Part shown: positions 45,285 through 55,605 of the stretch, one piece after another
Layout of the letters: every line of letters starts with the position of its first letter
Position numbering within the stretch: the first letter of the stretch is position 1
Source: Platynereis dumerilii
Lineage: Eukaryota; Annelida; Polychaeta; Phyllodocida; Nereididae
NCBI GenBank assembly: GCA_026936325.1
Contig: JAPTHN010000004.1
Location: forward strand, 45,845,289-45,909,288
Length of the DNA: 64,000 nt
Reading direction: 5' to 3'
Position numbers and translations under genes: made by a program
Notes under the pieces: model-generated
Seen by the model: the letters and a program-made list of their open reading frames with translations, nothing else
The model's database searches: none
Told to the model about the DNA's origin: nothing

Positions 45285-45479
45285 TTACTCCCACCAAATT
45301 TCTTGCTTCTGTTTCCCAGTTGTACTGCTAGTAACATCAGTTAGAATCTTCAGAAAAGGTATCACAATGCTCATTATGAATGATGCACTTTTCCATTCCC
45401 GTCTATCATAATTCTGCTGACAAATTAAACTTGTCAATATTTGCACCGCAGAGGATTTTAGTGACAAATGTGCATTCAA
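45285..45479 (-). CDS. candidate helical exon
   Basis: An acceptor-like GATTACAG ends just above 45479. The frame is then open for 64 codons to a stop. The product looks helical (LNAHLSLKSSAVQILTSLIC then KSASFIMSIVIPFLKILTDV), somewhat like an ARM/HEAT-type stretch. It has no donor and would be terminal, which does not fit easily with the downstream candidates. Low confidence. Confidence 0.2.
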   Translation of the reverse strand: MNAHLSLKSSAVQILTSLICQQNYDRREWKSASFIMSIVIPFLKILTDVTSSTTGKQKQEIWWE

Positions 45480-46129
45480 CTGTAATCAGCATTTTGATAG
45501 ACAGCCTTTTCGCTGGATCTGTGCAAACTTTCACTTGAGTAAAAAATTACTCATAAATAGCCTGTGGGCCTGCATGGTTAACATCCCATGCATCACCAAC
45601 CTTGCATAATGTTGGAATAGTTTGGTCACACAAATACAGGACATCATACTTTAAATTCTATGCATTCTGGATATATCCCTGTTGTTAAAACCCTATGCTA
45701 GTGGTAATGAATAAGTCAACAATGAAGTGTACAAAACTGTACATCCTGACTACAGAATGGGTGAGTAGTCTTCAATTTGAATTAAGCCTGACAAAATCTT
45801 GACAAAAGCCTGGCAAGAGCCTGACAAAAGCCTGACAGAAGCAGATGCAGAATTTTTCAGCAGAAAGATTGAAATCAGTATCTGGTGCTTTCTTTGATGC
45901 AACTGGCTGAGACAAGCAATCCCAGAAGCCATTAGCAGTATGAGTGGAAGTGACATTGCTAAGAACAGGCCTTGAGCATCTGGATATCTATATGGCAAAA
46001 GAAGAAATGGGCTGAGATGCCTCAAAACAAACATAGTATGCACTGATGTATATGGGTTGTATGCATGGTATGTTTACAGGGTCGTAGAATGCATGGTTAG
46101 AGGTCAGCCCTGTTCTGTTAATTTTTAAA
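45480..46129. other. short CCTGACAAAAG tandem; possible exon
   Basis: At 45785-45842 the word AGCCTGACAAAAG/AGCCTGGCAAGAG is repeated about five times in tandem. On the minus strand around 45840-45990 a frame with an acceptor-like TTTTGCCATATAG reads SRCSRPVLSNVTSTHTANGF onward. It is noted only as a weak possibility. Confidence 0.25.
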
Positions 46130-46385
46130 AAGTCTTTGCCTGCATGGGTTAGAATCCCGGTTGGAGAACCCAAAATTTTCAGTGGACCTTGATGAGCAAA
46201 TTCCAGCTGGGTGCCGTTCGGACAAGACGTTAAATTGGCAGCCCCTTGTGATCAGTGTCTGTGTTGAGTGGGTAAAAGGTACCTCACATGGGTAAATGTG
46301 TGGCATGTTGAGGACTCCTATTCTCTTTCCCGCCACATCTCATCCACCAACCTCTGTGGGTGCCCAGAACTGGCTGCACTTTCCA
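46130..46385 (+). mobile_element. SINE body leading into (TCTA)n
   Basis: A box B-like GGGTTAGAATCCCGG (about 46146) is followed by GTGCCGTTCGGACAAGACGT then TAAATTGGCAGCC, the kind of core often seen in invertebrate retroposons. It leads into a long TCTA tail. Box A is unclear. Confidence 0.45.
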
Positions 46386-46411
46386 AATCTATCTATCTGT
46401 CTATCTATCTG

Positions 46412-46490
<79 letters not shown>

Positions 46491-46493
46491 GTA
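46386..46493. repeat. (TCTA)n microsatellite
   Basis: About 27 TCTA units with four TCTG variants. It is probably the expanded tail of the preceding SINE. Confidence 0.95.
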
Positions 46494-46949
46494 CAGTGTA
46501 ATCTTTAAAGTTTTGACATTGCATAAACAGGTTTGATTTTAATCAAGCTTATCTTCTCCATGGCAGATGTACAATATTGTGTATTCCAAGGCATCGTTTG
46601 CAAGAAATAGGCTTCTCTTCTCAGCATCATGCCGGGCTTGACTTGAAATAAATTGTAGGTTCTGATGGATATTTATGGCTGTACAACTTTTTAATGCATA
46701 AAATAAGAACATTAAGCCTATACTTCACTCATTATATGCAAGAACTTTGCACATCTTCTCCTTCCCTTCTGTCTACTCAGACAGTTGTGTATTGAAATTT
46801 ATTGTTTCAGTTTAAAAACACAGCATGGTTGCTCCTCTCATTCGAAAAACCTCCACATTATTTATGGAGTTAGTAATACAATTCTTAGTGTTAAGTAAAA
46901 AGAGGATGGGGTAGCTTCTATGCAAGAGATTAGCAGTAGCAGGGGGTAG
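46494..46949. other. no feature seen
   Basis: Unique-looking AT-rich sequence between the microsatellite and the next SINE-like patch. No exon is supported. Confidence 0.4.
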
Positions 46950-47170
46950 ACTCAAATGGTATAGTGTTGGTTTAGTGATCAGCTGGACCGCTGAGTCCTA
47001 GGTCCAACTGTGGAGTCACCCAAGGAGCATGTTTATCCATTGTATCTAAAATGAATGGTTTCTGCATAAATACATTTCTGTTAGTTTTCACACCTACTGT
47101 GTAGCTTGAAGATAGATGTATAATGCATGGGCCAATACTTAATAACCCCAAGCAAATGGATGGATGGATC
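46950..47170 (+). mobile_element. weak SINE-like segment
   Basis: A tRNA-like head (TTGGTTTAGTGATCAGCTGG, then CCTAGGTCCAACTGTGG) and a tail with GGATGGATGGAT suggest a SINE. The box B is poor and no second copy is in the window. Confidence 0.3.
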
Positions 47171-47245
47171 ACGTTAAAAGCTAGCGGTTTAATCCGATTA
47201 CCTTATAAACGATACCTTTTACCTGCAGCTTGTGAAAAGTTGATG

Positions 47246-47434
47246 TTAATCATTTCCAACTTTAATTTGATACTGAATTGAGTGAACAAAAGACTTAATT
47301 TCAAAAATGATTGCGGAAATAAATTGTGATCCAGTACTTCCGAAGTACAATAATAGTGGTACGTCTTCCAGAATATCGTTGCCAATATCGCTCAAACTTG
47401 CATGAGAAGAGGAAAATGACAAAACGTCTCCCAT
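47246..47434 (-). CDS. candidate first coding exon, unknown protein
   Basis: The minus-strand ATG at 47434 opens a 62-codon frame to a stop, beginning MGDVLSFSSSHASLSDIGND and continuing ILEDVPLLLYFGSTGS. Composition looks like genuine protein. A perfect 15-bp dyad (47457-47471) lies 22 bp upstream of the ATG. A weak donor (GAC|GTACCA) inside the frame could end the exon early; otherwise it would be a tiny complete gene. I do not recognise it. It may be the 5' exon of a minus-strand gene that extends toward 44-45 kb. Confidence 0.35.
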   Translation of the reverse strand: MGDVLSFSSSHASLSDIGNDILEDVPLLLYFGSTGSQFISAIIFEIKSFVHSIQYQIKVGND

Positions 47435-47456
47435 TTATGTAAAACATTGTCGCCTG

Positions 47457-47471
47457 TAGCAACAGTTGCTA
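47457..47471. promoter_or_regulatory. perfect dyad, RFX X-box-like
   Basis: TAGCAACAGTTGCTA is a perfect palindrome around one base, with inverted AGCAAC/GTTGCT half-sites like those bound by RFX factors. It sits just upstream of the candidate ATG at 47434 (minus) and resembles the dyad at 563-575. Confidence 0.4.
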
Positions 47472-48274
47472 AAGCTTGCTGTCAACTTGCGAATTAGTAT
47501 TCTAGGCGCGAGTGAGCTCACCGTGTTTTGGCTGAAAAGTCTAGCGTCAGTAGAATATACAAGAGGAGGGGAAAGGCTATTCAGAGCATTAGGAGAGGAT
47601 AACTCTACATCCACCTAACAAGCCCTCAGCTGTCCAGACCATGTTTGGAACTTATCCAGACAACTAGGGTGCTCCACTATGATTTGCTATACATTTCGCT
47701 GACTAAGGCATCTTAAGCGTTGACTGTGGTCAGTGGTAGAGAAGTATTGTTTGAAAATTAGGCATGGCTTGTATTGCAAGAAAACATTTTAAAAAGCCAG
47801 CATCATTGCACGATTTAAAGAAAATAGTGTGTAGTCTACATAATTTATGTAAGATAACCATTAACAAAGAATATTGGATTATCTACAGTCCAGGAAAAAT
47901 AGCAAGCTCTTGGCACCAACACAACTATTCACACTGAAAGACAATAAAAACTATGTGACTTTTACTTGAATACCTGTGGAGCAAGTATGATGTCATGCTT
48001 TCAGCATCATTTCACAGCTGGGGCAATCGACGAATCACTGACCTATTCCTCATGATGTCATGCTTCAGAGTTTAAATTGTTGTGTGTAATTCCATTTATC
48101 TATAGCAAGGATTGTAAACCATCAAAGGAAAGCTGAAAGCTAAACTGGATGTCCGTTAAGGCAAACTGACATCCACCAAGGACCCTTCTGGAAAGGTAAA
48201 CTTTACGTTTTATTCATTTTATAATTTCTTGCAATCTAATACTAATAATAGAAATAAGCCTTTGAAGCACTCAC
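47472..48274. other. no feature seen
   Basis: No repeat ends or convincing exons, apart from being flanked by minus-strand candidates on both sides. Confidence 0.35.
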
Positions 48275-48344
48275 CTTTAACTAAAATTGTGAAGACAGTA
48301 ACAATGGCAATCCACACTCCATGGGTAAATTGCATGCGAACCAT
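48275..48344 (-). CDS. candidate first exon encoding a signal peptide
   Basis: On the minus strand an ATG at 48344 opens 23 codons that end in a near-perfect AAAG|GTGAGT donor after 48275, leaving phase 1. The product starts MVRMQFTHGVWIAIVTVF: a short basic start, then a hydrophobic core of about 14 residues, as in secretory signal peptides. Such short signal exons ending in phase 1 are common in animal secreted and membrane proteins. Downstream exons, toward lower coordinates, were not securely identified; a phase-1 acceptor exon would be required. The family is unknown. Confidence 0.5.
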
Positions 48345-49784
48345 TTTGAGCGATAATCCAAGTATTTCCTTGAATGAAGCGTTATAGCAGATTGGTTTAA
48401 CAGTATTGCTTTTGATGTGTCTGTATCACGTCATTGTGGCATTTGATGTGCGAATGTAGTTTTAGATGATGTTCAGAATCCACACACTCATGTGTCGTCC
48501 CTGGCATTGTTCGTCGACATGGTTTTGAAAAGGTGCTGTCACTGTTAATACGGCGTATGTATGTTGTTGAAGAGGGTAATCAAGCCATGACTAGTCCAAG
48601 GGTGTCAGTCACATTCTGAAAGGAGAAGAAGAAAGACATTATTGCAAATGTTATGCACCGGTAAGTACTTTAACATTGATATATGTATTCGACTTGTAGG
48701 AAAATGGGAAAATGCAGAATGAAGAAATTTGGAAATGTTGTGGCAATGGTAACTGTCCGAGGAAGAAATAGAAGGGGCACTATTGGGCACAATGTTGTCC
48801 TGATTTATGAAGAGGCACTAACCAATATTATACTGCTGTTTGTAACCTTGCATGAGGTGACTTTCGACTGAGAATGGAACCTGGGCCCAGACATTAAAAG
48901 CTCAGTGTGCTAACACTGAGCTGGGCACCAGGAGCAGTCCGTCTTATGCGAAAGACTTTTAAAACATAAGCGACAAAAATTCTGTTAGACTAAGCACAAA
49001 TGGTGTTGGCAAACGACAATACAATGGGCAGTGAAAAATTGGCGCGAGATGAAATATGGACAAGAACCTGTAGAATACATGCATAAAGAAGTAGCCGGCT
49101 GCGGGAAGAGTGCAAACTGAGCACCAGTACCGGCATCACTACAACACATAATGAACACAAAGACAAAGTGTTTTAGAATAGGTCTATGTACATGTTTACT
49201 TTCCATTTACACAAGTTGATTTGGAGCTATTCATATACTTTTTGGTTTTTTAAGTACTCTGTTGGTTTTTTTAAGAATACCCTCCTTTTCATGGCTAATG
49301 CTTTTCCTGATGAGTTAAACAGGTGTTAAAATATTGGATGAAACATCAAAGTTGTTTTACCTCCCACCTTGCAAGTAAAACAACCAACATAAAAAGATGA
49401 ATAAAGCAATATAATTTGCCAGGCATAAGATAACATCAAATATGACAAGGTCAGGCAGGTGTAGTGTTATCAATAATGTACTGCCAACTAAAAATTACAT
49501 ATCTCATAAAGAAAACAATTATCTCTTTCATTTTAACTCCTACATCAGAGACTTTTTAAAAAATCTCGAGCGTTATTGTTCACCTTGGATATTTCATCTT
49601 ATATTACGTTTTGATAAATTTTCAATTAGTCATAGAATTAGGTTTTTTTAAAATTAGCCTATGAAAGATTGAGATGACATATTCCTTTTTATAACGGTTT
49701 GAAAGGCATAAGAAATAAATGTAAATGTTAGTTTTTATTGTCCACTACACAGACAGTCTCAGCAGACTTTATAATATAATTATA
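48345..49784. other. upstream of signal exon; no gene recognised
   Basis: A GTAAGT donor-like site (ACCG|GTAAGT after 48660, plus strand) has no convincing exon before it. Frames at 48605-48871, 48985-49206 and 49442-49651 are unsupported. Confidence 0.35.
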
Positions 49785-50045
49785 TCCTCTGCAAGCCTGT
49801 TTAAGCATGAGCCTTTCTCAACTACCCTGGGAGTATACTGCCAGGCAGCCTTTTCTTGCGCACACAATGCTAAGCCATTCTTCAATTGCCATCACTACTT
49901 ATAGCTGAGTACCCATTTACACCTGGTTTAAGAGAAGCAAGGGTAAGGGAGGATCTACTCGGTTTCCCCATGCCATGTCTGTGAATTGAACCTGCAACAT
50001 CTGAGTCAGCAGGCAAGAACCTCAACCACTAGTACCTCTAACTTG
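49785..50045 (-). mobile_element. tRNA-derived SINE, copy 2
   Basis: Same family as 42118-42345. Read on the minus strand, the head shows AGTGGTTGAGGTTCTTGCCT (box A-like) and GCAGGTTCAATTCACAG (box B). The shared body ends near AAGCATGAGCCTTTCTCAAC. Confidence 0.75.
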
Positions 50046-50213
50046 TAAGTTGCCAAGATCAATCACTTGTGTAACCTAATTCAGATACACTGTTCCTATG
50101 CAGAAAACACATTTCTGTATTCTAAGGTAATTTGATCCACGAACACTAACAGAAAGCAACAAAGAATGACAAAAGAAAAATAACGACAAAGAATGCACAA
50201 GGTACGAATAAAG

Positions 50214-50290
50214 AAGTCTGAGAAAAGAAGAAGATGAAAAAGAAGAATAAGAAAAAGAATAAGAAGAAGAGAAAGAAGAAGCAAACAATA
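50214..50290 (+). repeat. (GAA)n-rich tract
   Basis: Irregular AAGAAG/AAGAAA repeats; the leucine/serine-rich minus-strand frames here are artefacts of it. Confidence 0.85.
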
Positions 50291-52249
50291 AAGAAGATGG
50301 ATCACCAAGAGCAATCAAGTGAATAATTATGATGGACTGCTGAAAAATTGTGGTTTTGCGAAAAAGTTTGAAAAGGCGTCAGGTTCATTGCTCTTATTGT
50401 GACCGGTTGACCAACAGGTTTTTTGTCTCTTGGAGGAAATATGAGATTTTGTGATTGATTGAGAGTGTTTTTGAGGGTTTTTACTTGTGCAGAAGTACCA
50501 AGATTTATTAAATTTGATGATGAATGGGATTTTGCAATAAGGAATAATGCACCAATGGCTCTGACGCATTACCAAGCCTGTCTTTGAAAGTGGATTTTAT
50601 GATTAAATGATTTTTATCAGAAGTAGCTTATTGGCCAAGTTGGTACATGTATGGTGTTTGAAGGTCCCAAGTGGGATTTTAAGCTACATTACAACCCAAA
50701 AAAAAGTAAAATTCTAACTTTATTATGGGTTGTAGGATAATCCGTATTTATGCGTTAAAGCGTGCCTTCCCAAGAAGATGTTGTTTAGACGGGATCTGAT
50801 TACTCAGCATCAGATTCTGTGCTTATGCAGTTTTGACCTCACAATTTGAATGAGCAATAATTTACCCATTATGTCATTGTTTCTCATGTCTTTGGCATTC
50901 ACTCATTGTTAGTGGCATTTAAATGGCTAAGTTTTTTCACATTTTAAAATTCTGAAATTAAATCAACGTTAAGAAAAAGGTCAAAGCAATGAGCAATAAT
51001 TTTGAAAAAATTCAAATCAAACTTGTGGCATTTTACTTAGCTATGACTTACAAGCTTATTTTGGACAATTCCATCAGAAAAGAACAATAGAACGTTTTTT
51101 TTCACCTCTGGAATTGCTTGCATATTACTTAATTCAGTCTTAATTCAGCCGGCATTTTTGATGAATATCTCATATTGCAAGAGCATCTTTTTCCTTTCAA
51201 AATGAAGCATCCACTTGATATGGCATATAAAATAGCTACATAAGTCCCATTTCTATTTTGCAAAATGACAAGAATTATGCGCACGCTAAAGCAATAACGT
51301 TACTTGCCTCATTTATTCATCTATCAGTAAAACAGTAATGCCATCGGAATATACCATCTGACTGTACACGAATACATTGCCTTATATATCTGTCACTGAA
51401 GATATCCATCGGATAATGTGGTACTAACATAGTGGCATACTCGCATAACATTTTTGCTGCCGTTTTACTACATATATTTTGTATAATTTGTCGCTAAAAT
51501 GAATGCACTTGGTATGCAGTCTACTTTGTGAAATGCTTTTACTGAGGCTAATATCAACTTCAGTACTGCAAATATCAACCTTGCGCAAATTTCATTTTGT
51601 TAATGCTATTCACAAAGTAGAATTAATACATTTCAAGCATGGAATCTGCATGGAAATGGATAATTAGATAAAAGGAATGTTTCATTTTTTTACTGTCACA
51701 TCTTAACAACAGTGCCATGCATGCAGATAATGTCAAAATGCACAAAAGTAGACATTCATAAGTAACAAGCTTCCATTCTCACTGTCAAAAGTTTGTAAAG
51801 TATGTTTTATTTTTGCCTTGGTATGGCATATTCATGTTTGATATGAACTGCCTCACATCTTCCCAGCAAATGTGTGTTGCCTGATTTGATAATTTGTTTG
51901 AAGTCACCACTGAACTTTATCATACAGAAATTAAATTTGCATGTCAGATAACCTTGCTGAGAGCTTTACTGTGAAATGTGAAAGGAGGGTGTTCAGAATA
52001 GTTAACACAATATTGTTCAAAAAGTGTACATACATTTGTGAGGTATGCTTCTCGAATTAGGCAGCATGACAGACTGAAGTTTTGGTTGAAACATTGGTCT
52101 TATGGCGCTTCCATTATTCATTAGGAGAGCGATGATAAATTTTGTTATCTTTAGTTACCAATTAATCAATCCCTTTTGGGCTTTTGAATCATGAAAGTGA
52201 TAAATATAAGGCTTCATAACTTGCACATAGTGGTAGTTTACAAGTTTTA
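50291..52249. other. no gene recognised
   Basis: Almost 2 kb of AT-rich sequence with no long frame, no repeat ends and no clear splice-site pairs. It is the longest featureless stretch in the window. Confidence 0.45.
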
Positions 52250-52322
52250 CAAGTTTACAAGTTTATTTCGGAATCCAAATTCAGCATGAGCTGTTTAGGC
52301 TTGGAGCCACACTAACAATGAA

Positions 52323-53218
52323 TAGAGTGGGTCGGGGCAAGAAGCCCGGGTTAGGTGAGAAGCCCCTCCAGGGTTATTTCTAAACTTACATTTTTGGTGC
52401 TTTTTCTTATTGATAGGATTGGAGCTAGAGGCTTTTTAGGCGACGTCACAAATTTTCAAGGCATTCAGCACCAAACCATAGTCGTAATTAAAGAAACAAA
52501 AAAAGGTGCATGGTTTTTGTAACTTTGATGAATTCTTTGAAAGTGGTTGTCAGAAATAACTTTTGGAAATTTTTAAAAGTATAATGGATATCTGCATCGC
52601 TTCACTTTATGACCATCACATAAATATGATTTGGATCATGTTTTTTGCATTTTAGCTCAAAATATAGACGTCAAATTAAAATATGTGGGTTTGGGGCGAG
52701 AGGCCCCACATAGTATGGGGCATGAGGCCCCCTTCACTGAGGCGTCGAAGCTGCTTCAGGAACCATTTAATAATGTGTACTTTACCTTAAATCTTGATGG
52801 AACAGCTAATTGAAATAGAAAAAATTTTGGCCGAAATTGAAGAAGGGCAAAAAATATTAAAAAATAAATGTATGAACAGAAAAATTCTGAAATTCAGAAA
52901 AAGTAAATAGAATGCCTTAAAAATGATAGAAGAACCCCAAGAAATAACTTTCAAGCTGAATGCACTCGCAAAAAAAATTTCCATAGGATTATAATAGGGG
53001 GCTTCTTGCCCGATGGGTGGGGTAAGAAGGCCATTTTAATTTTTTTACTAAAAGGGCCGTAACTCCTTTATTAAAATTGGTAGAGATTCGTTTCACTAGT
53101 TATAAGTAGAGTTAAGTGATCCCTTCCTGACAGCATAAGCATTCGAATAATCGACCACAAAAAGTAAGCCAAATTGCTCCTCGAAGTTAAGGGGGGCTGC
53201 ATGCCCCGCGCTACTCTA
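52323..53218. mobile_element. 896-bp TIR element inside the LINE 3' UTR
   Basis: The ends are imperfect inverted repeats, TAGAGTGGGTCGGGGCAAGA and, in complement, TAGAGTAGCGCGGGGCATGC, both followed by AGCCC. The interior repeats GGGGCAAGAAGCCC-like words (52340, 52690, 53000). It interrupts the 3' part of a LINE. The likely target is TA. It resembles, distantly, the GGGGCATGATGGG elements at 6066 and 23297. There is no transposase. Confidence 0.65.
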
Positions 53219-53354
53219 CATGGTAACAAATAAATAATGGTACAGTATAAATATAAATAGGTATAAAATTATAAAAACATTTAAGAGTATTTAAAATCAT
53301 GATATAAAAGCAACAGGTATACGATTCTACCTTAAAAACGAAAGTCATGCAATA

Positions 53355-53828
53355 TTAAAACCTCAAGTGTGAAATCAGTGTCTTTTTAAATGTATAAAAG
53401 TTTGTATGGTTTTTCACATCTTGTGGCAAATCATTCCATACAATAGCACCAGTACTTTTAAGAGAGTTCTTATGGCAGTTAATTCTATGTATATTTCCAT
53501 GCGTAGCACCTCTGGTGTTGTAGTTATGTATGGAATCACAGTCATTGAAAAAGTTCATATAATCTGGTAACATTTTGTTTTTTACTTTCCACATAAGACA
53601 GGCTAAGTTAAAATGTAAGCGCTGCTCAATATTTAACCATTTTAAACATTTCAACATATCTATAATATGAGTTCTATGGTGACATTCTAGGATGACCCTC
53701 ATTGCACAATTTTGTAGTCGCTGTAGCTTTTTTAAGTCACCTTTAGTAAGGCTGCCTCTGCAAACTGTACTACAATAATCCATGTGAGGCAGGACAAGGG
53801 TATTATACAATGTAACTCGATGTAGCAA
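53355..53828 (-). CDS. LINE reverse transcriptase C-terminal part
   Basis: A 157-codon frame with LPHMDYCSTVCRG (the region after the polymerase core), LKKLQRLQNCAMRVIL, then a C-terminal stretch with YNTRGATHGNIHRINC and GAIVWNDLPQDVKN. These are typical of the C-terminus of Jockey/CR1-like LINE proteins. The polymerase core (YADD) and the endonuclease are missing through 5' truncation. Confidence 0.85.
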   Translation of the reverse strand: MLHRVTLYNTLVLPHMDYCSTVCRGSLTKGDLKKLQRLQNCAMRVILECHHRTHIIDMLKCLKWLNIEQRLHFNLACLMWKVKNKMLPDYMNFFNDCDSIHNYNTRGATHGNIHRINCHKNSLKSTGAIVWNDLPQDVKNHTNFYTFKKTLISHLRF

Positions 53829-53856
53829 GTTTCATTGTGAAAATCTGTCCAGACCC

Positions 53857-53960
53857 TATCAGGGTGCCTCTGCGGCCCAACGTCGGCCAAAAGCCGGTGC
53901 GATGCTGCTGACATCGGACAAACGCCAGGCCGATGCCGGACCGCCGAGGCATGCTGACAG
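53857..53960. mobile_element. GC-rich MITE
   Basis: Inverted ends (TATCAGGGTGCCTCTGCGGC against TGTCAGCATGCCTCGGCGGT in complement) enclose CAACGTCGG/GCCGATGCCGG words. It adjoins the 5' truncation point of the LINE. No clear target duplication. Confidence 0.55.
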
Positions 53961-54534
53961 GGGAATGCCCATTTTCCCCCTACTATAGTGTTGTCATGGT
54001 GATTCCACCATTTCATTATTATGTCTGTCCATGGCATATACATGGTCTTGTAAGCGCTTATTAATTGTTTCCAGTCCTCCATACACTATATATCACCATT
54101 ATATATGCCAGTGAAGTCAAGTATTGTCGCAAATGGTAGGTCTACATGTGTGACATGTTACGATAAAAACGAAATGGAAAATTGTGAAATACAATATGAA
54201 ACCACCACGTGCGGAATTAATGACAAAAACTAGGAGCAAAAAGGGTATGTCTTTTTACAAAGGTAAACCCAAATTTATGACGTAATTTTTGCCATTATCA
54301 TTCCTTCTTTTTTGCTTAATCCAAAAACATACATTAAGCCCCATAAAAGTGAAAAACTTACACGATTGATCAGTTAAAAACATGGTCAACAATGTAGAAA
54401 TTTTCGATTTGTGCAAACAAATTTTTTGCGAGTAGCCAAATGGCATTCTGCTTTCGCATTAATTCATCAAATGCAATGCCATGCGGATTATTATCATATT
54501 TATCAAGACCTCCCTGTCTTCTTAAAATTCTTCC
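53961..54534. other. no gene recognised
   Basis: A 116-codon minus-strand frame (53732-54082) covers the MITE and has no domain. No other feature was seen. Confidence 0.4.
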
Positions 54535-54690
54535 TACCTACCTACCCAATTATCCATACCTGCCAGCCATCTACTCCACCTATTACCCATCTACCTACTT
54601 GTCCTAAACTGCACACCTGCCTGTATTGTATACCTTCCTATCTACCTACCAATCTACAAACCTACATATTCACCAACCTACAGTAACTGA
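54535..54690. repeat. (CTAC)-rich low-complexity tract
   Basis: Irregular CTAC/CTACC/CATC words over about 150 bp. Confidence 0.75.
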
Positions 54691-54699
54691 CCTCCAAGT

Positions 54700-54785
54700 G
54701 GGCATTCTGACGTCACCTGACGTCAGGATGCATTTTTGGACATCTCACTGACGTCCCCTGACATCACAATAGGTCAAATTGCTCA
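54700..54785. promoter_or_regulatory. three to four CTGACGTC dyads
   Basis: TGACGTCA at 54709 and 54719, TGACGTCC at 54750 and TGACATCA near 54761, all within 60 bp. It resembles the clusters at 539-602 and 17989-18819. No adjacent first exon is recognised. Confidence 0.4.
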
Positions 54786-55179
54786 CTGGACTGATGCATT
54801 GAAATCTAGATGTCTCTCCCAAGCATTTCCTTAAGACTCGCTTGTATAAGCAAACAACAGCAGCTCTTTAAGGGAATACAATGTTATTGGAATATTCTTG
54901 TCACATGTATATTTGATAGAAGGCAAATATTCCCTTTGTCCTTTGGCACCTTTTTTGGTTTTTGTTGCCTCATTCCACTGCTGTTATTGTCCCAGGAGAT
55001 CACAGTTAAAGGAAGGCACACTGTTAAAGTTTTGAGGTAAATGGTAGCCATGGATGGACGGGTGATTGGGACTTTAGATCATGTATTTATGCACCTAGTA
55101 GGATAATTAAGATAGGGGGCAGCAGCAATGACGCAAAGGATGATTGAATCTAAGCCAACCTCCTGTCAAACCGGATGTC
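54786..55179. other. no feature seen
   Basis: A 76-codon frame (54810-55040) lacks support; otherwise nothing. Confidence 0.4.
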
Positions 55180-55435
55180 CAGTCGTGGCTAGTTGGAAAT
55201 AGAGCTGGTCATAAGCACATTGGCTTGTTCCACAGAAGGTCCTAGGTTTAACTCCCGGTTGTGAGCAGTTTATTTGAAAATTTTTTCATTTGCGACATCC
55301 CAGCTTGATTTTGTTCGCATGAGAAGATTAACTAGCACCACTAACACACATGTTGGGATCTAGTCTCTCTCTGCCTTCTATTAATAAATCATGATTAATG
55401 GCAAGAACATGTCTGTTAGGGCTGCAATGTCTATT
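55180..55435 (+). mobile_element. tRNA-derived SINE
   Basis: The head has a box A-like AGAGCTGGTCATAAGCACAT and a box B-like TAGGTTTAACTCCCGG about 40 nt later. The body runs to about 55435. There is no second copy in the window. Confidence 0.55.
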
Positions 55436-55504
55436 TTACCTTAGGTTTACACACTGGCAGCATTTAGAAAACAAATTTCGGAATTGTGATTGGTGCTTCC
55501 TGTC

Positions 55505-55605
55505 TGTCTACACTCTAAAAAACCAATTGATGTTTTAAAAAGCAATCTGATGTTTCAAAAAACCATCTGATGTTTCAAAAACCAAAATTTCTTAAGAGTG
55601 CAGTT
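55505..55605. mobile_element. short MITE-like repeat
   Basis: The ends ACACTCTAA and TTAAGAGTG are inverted. The middle repeats AAACCATCTGATGTTTCA about three times. Size is about 100 bp. Confidence 0.5.

Larger units (their letters stand above)
52250..53830 (-). mobile_element. 5'-truncated LINE split by a TIR element
   Basis: The coding end lies at 53828-53355 (minus). The 3' UTR continues to 53219 and resumes after the inserted element at 52322-52250, ending AATAAACTTGTAAACTTGTA, a LINE-type tail. The sequence above 53830 is unrelated, so only the 3' end of the LINE inserted. Confidence 0.7.

Noticed and set aside
46268-46508. Repeating Ile/Tyr/Leu/Ser frame
   Set aside because: It is the translation of the (TCTA)n microsatellite.
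50076-50318. Ser/Phe- and Leu-rich minus-strand frames
   Set aside because: They come from the (GAA)n tract read in the opposite sense.
54411-54686. 91-codon plus-strand frame
   Set aside because: Its second half is the CTAC-rich low-complexity tract.
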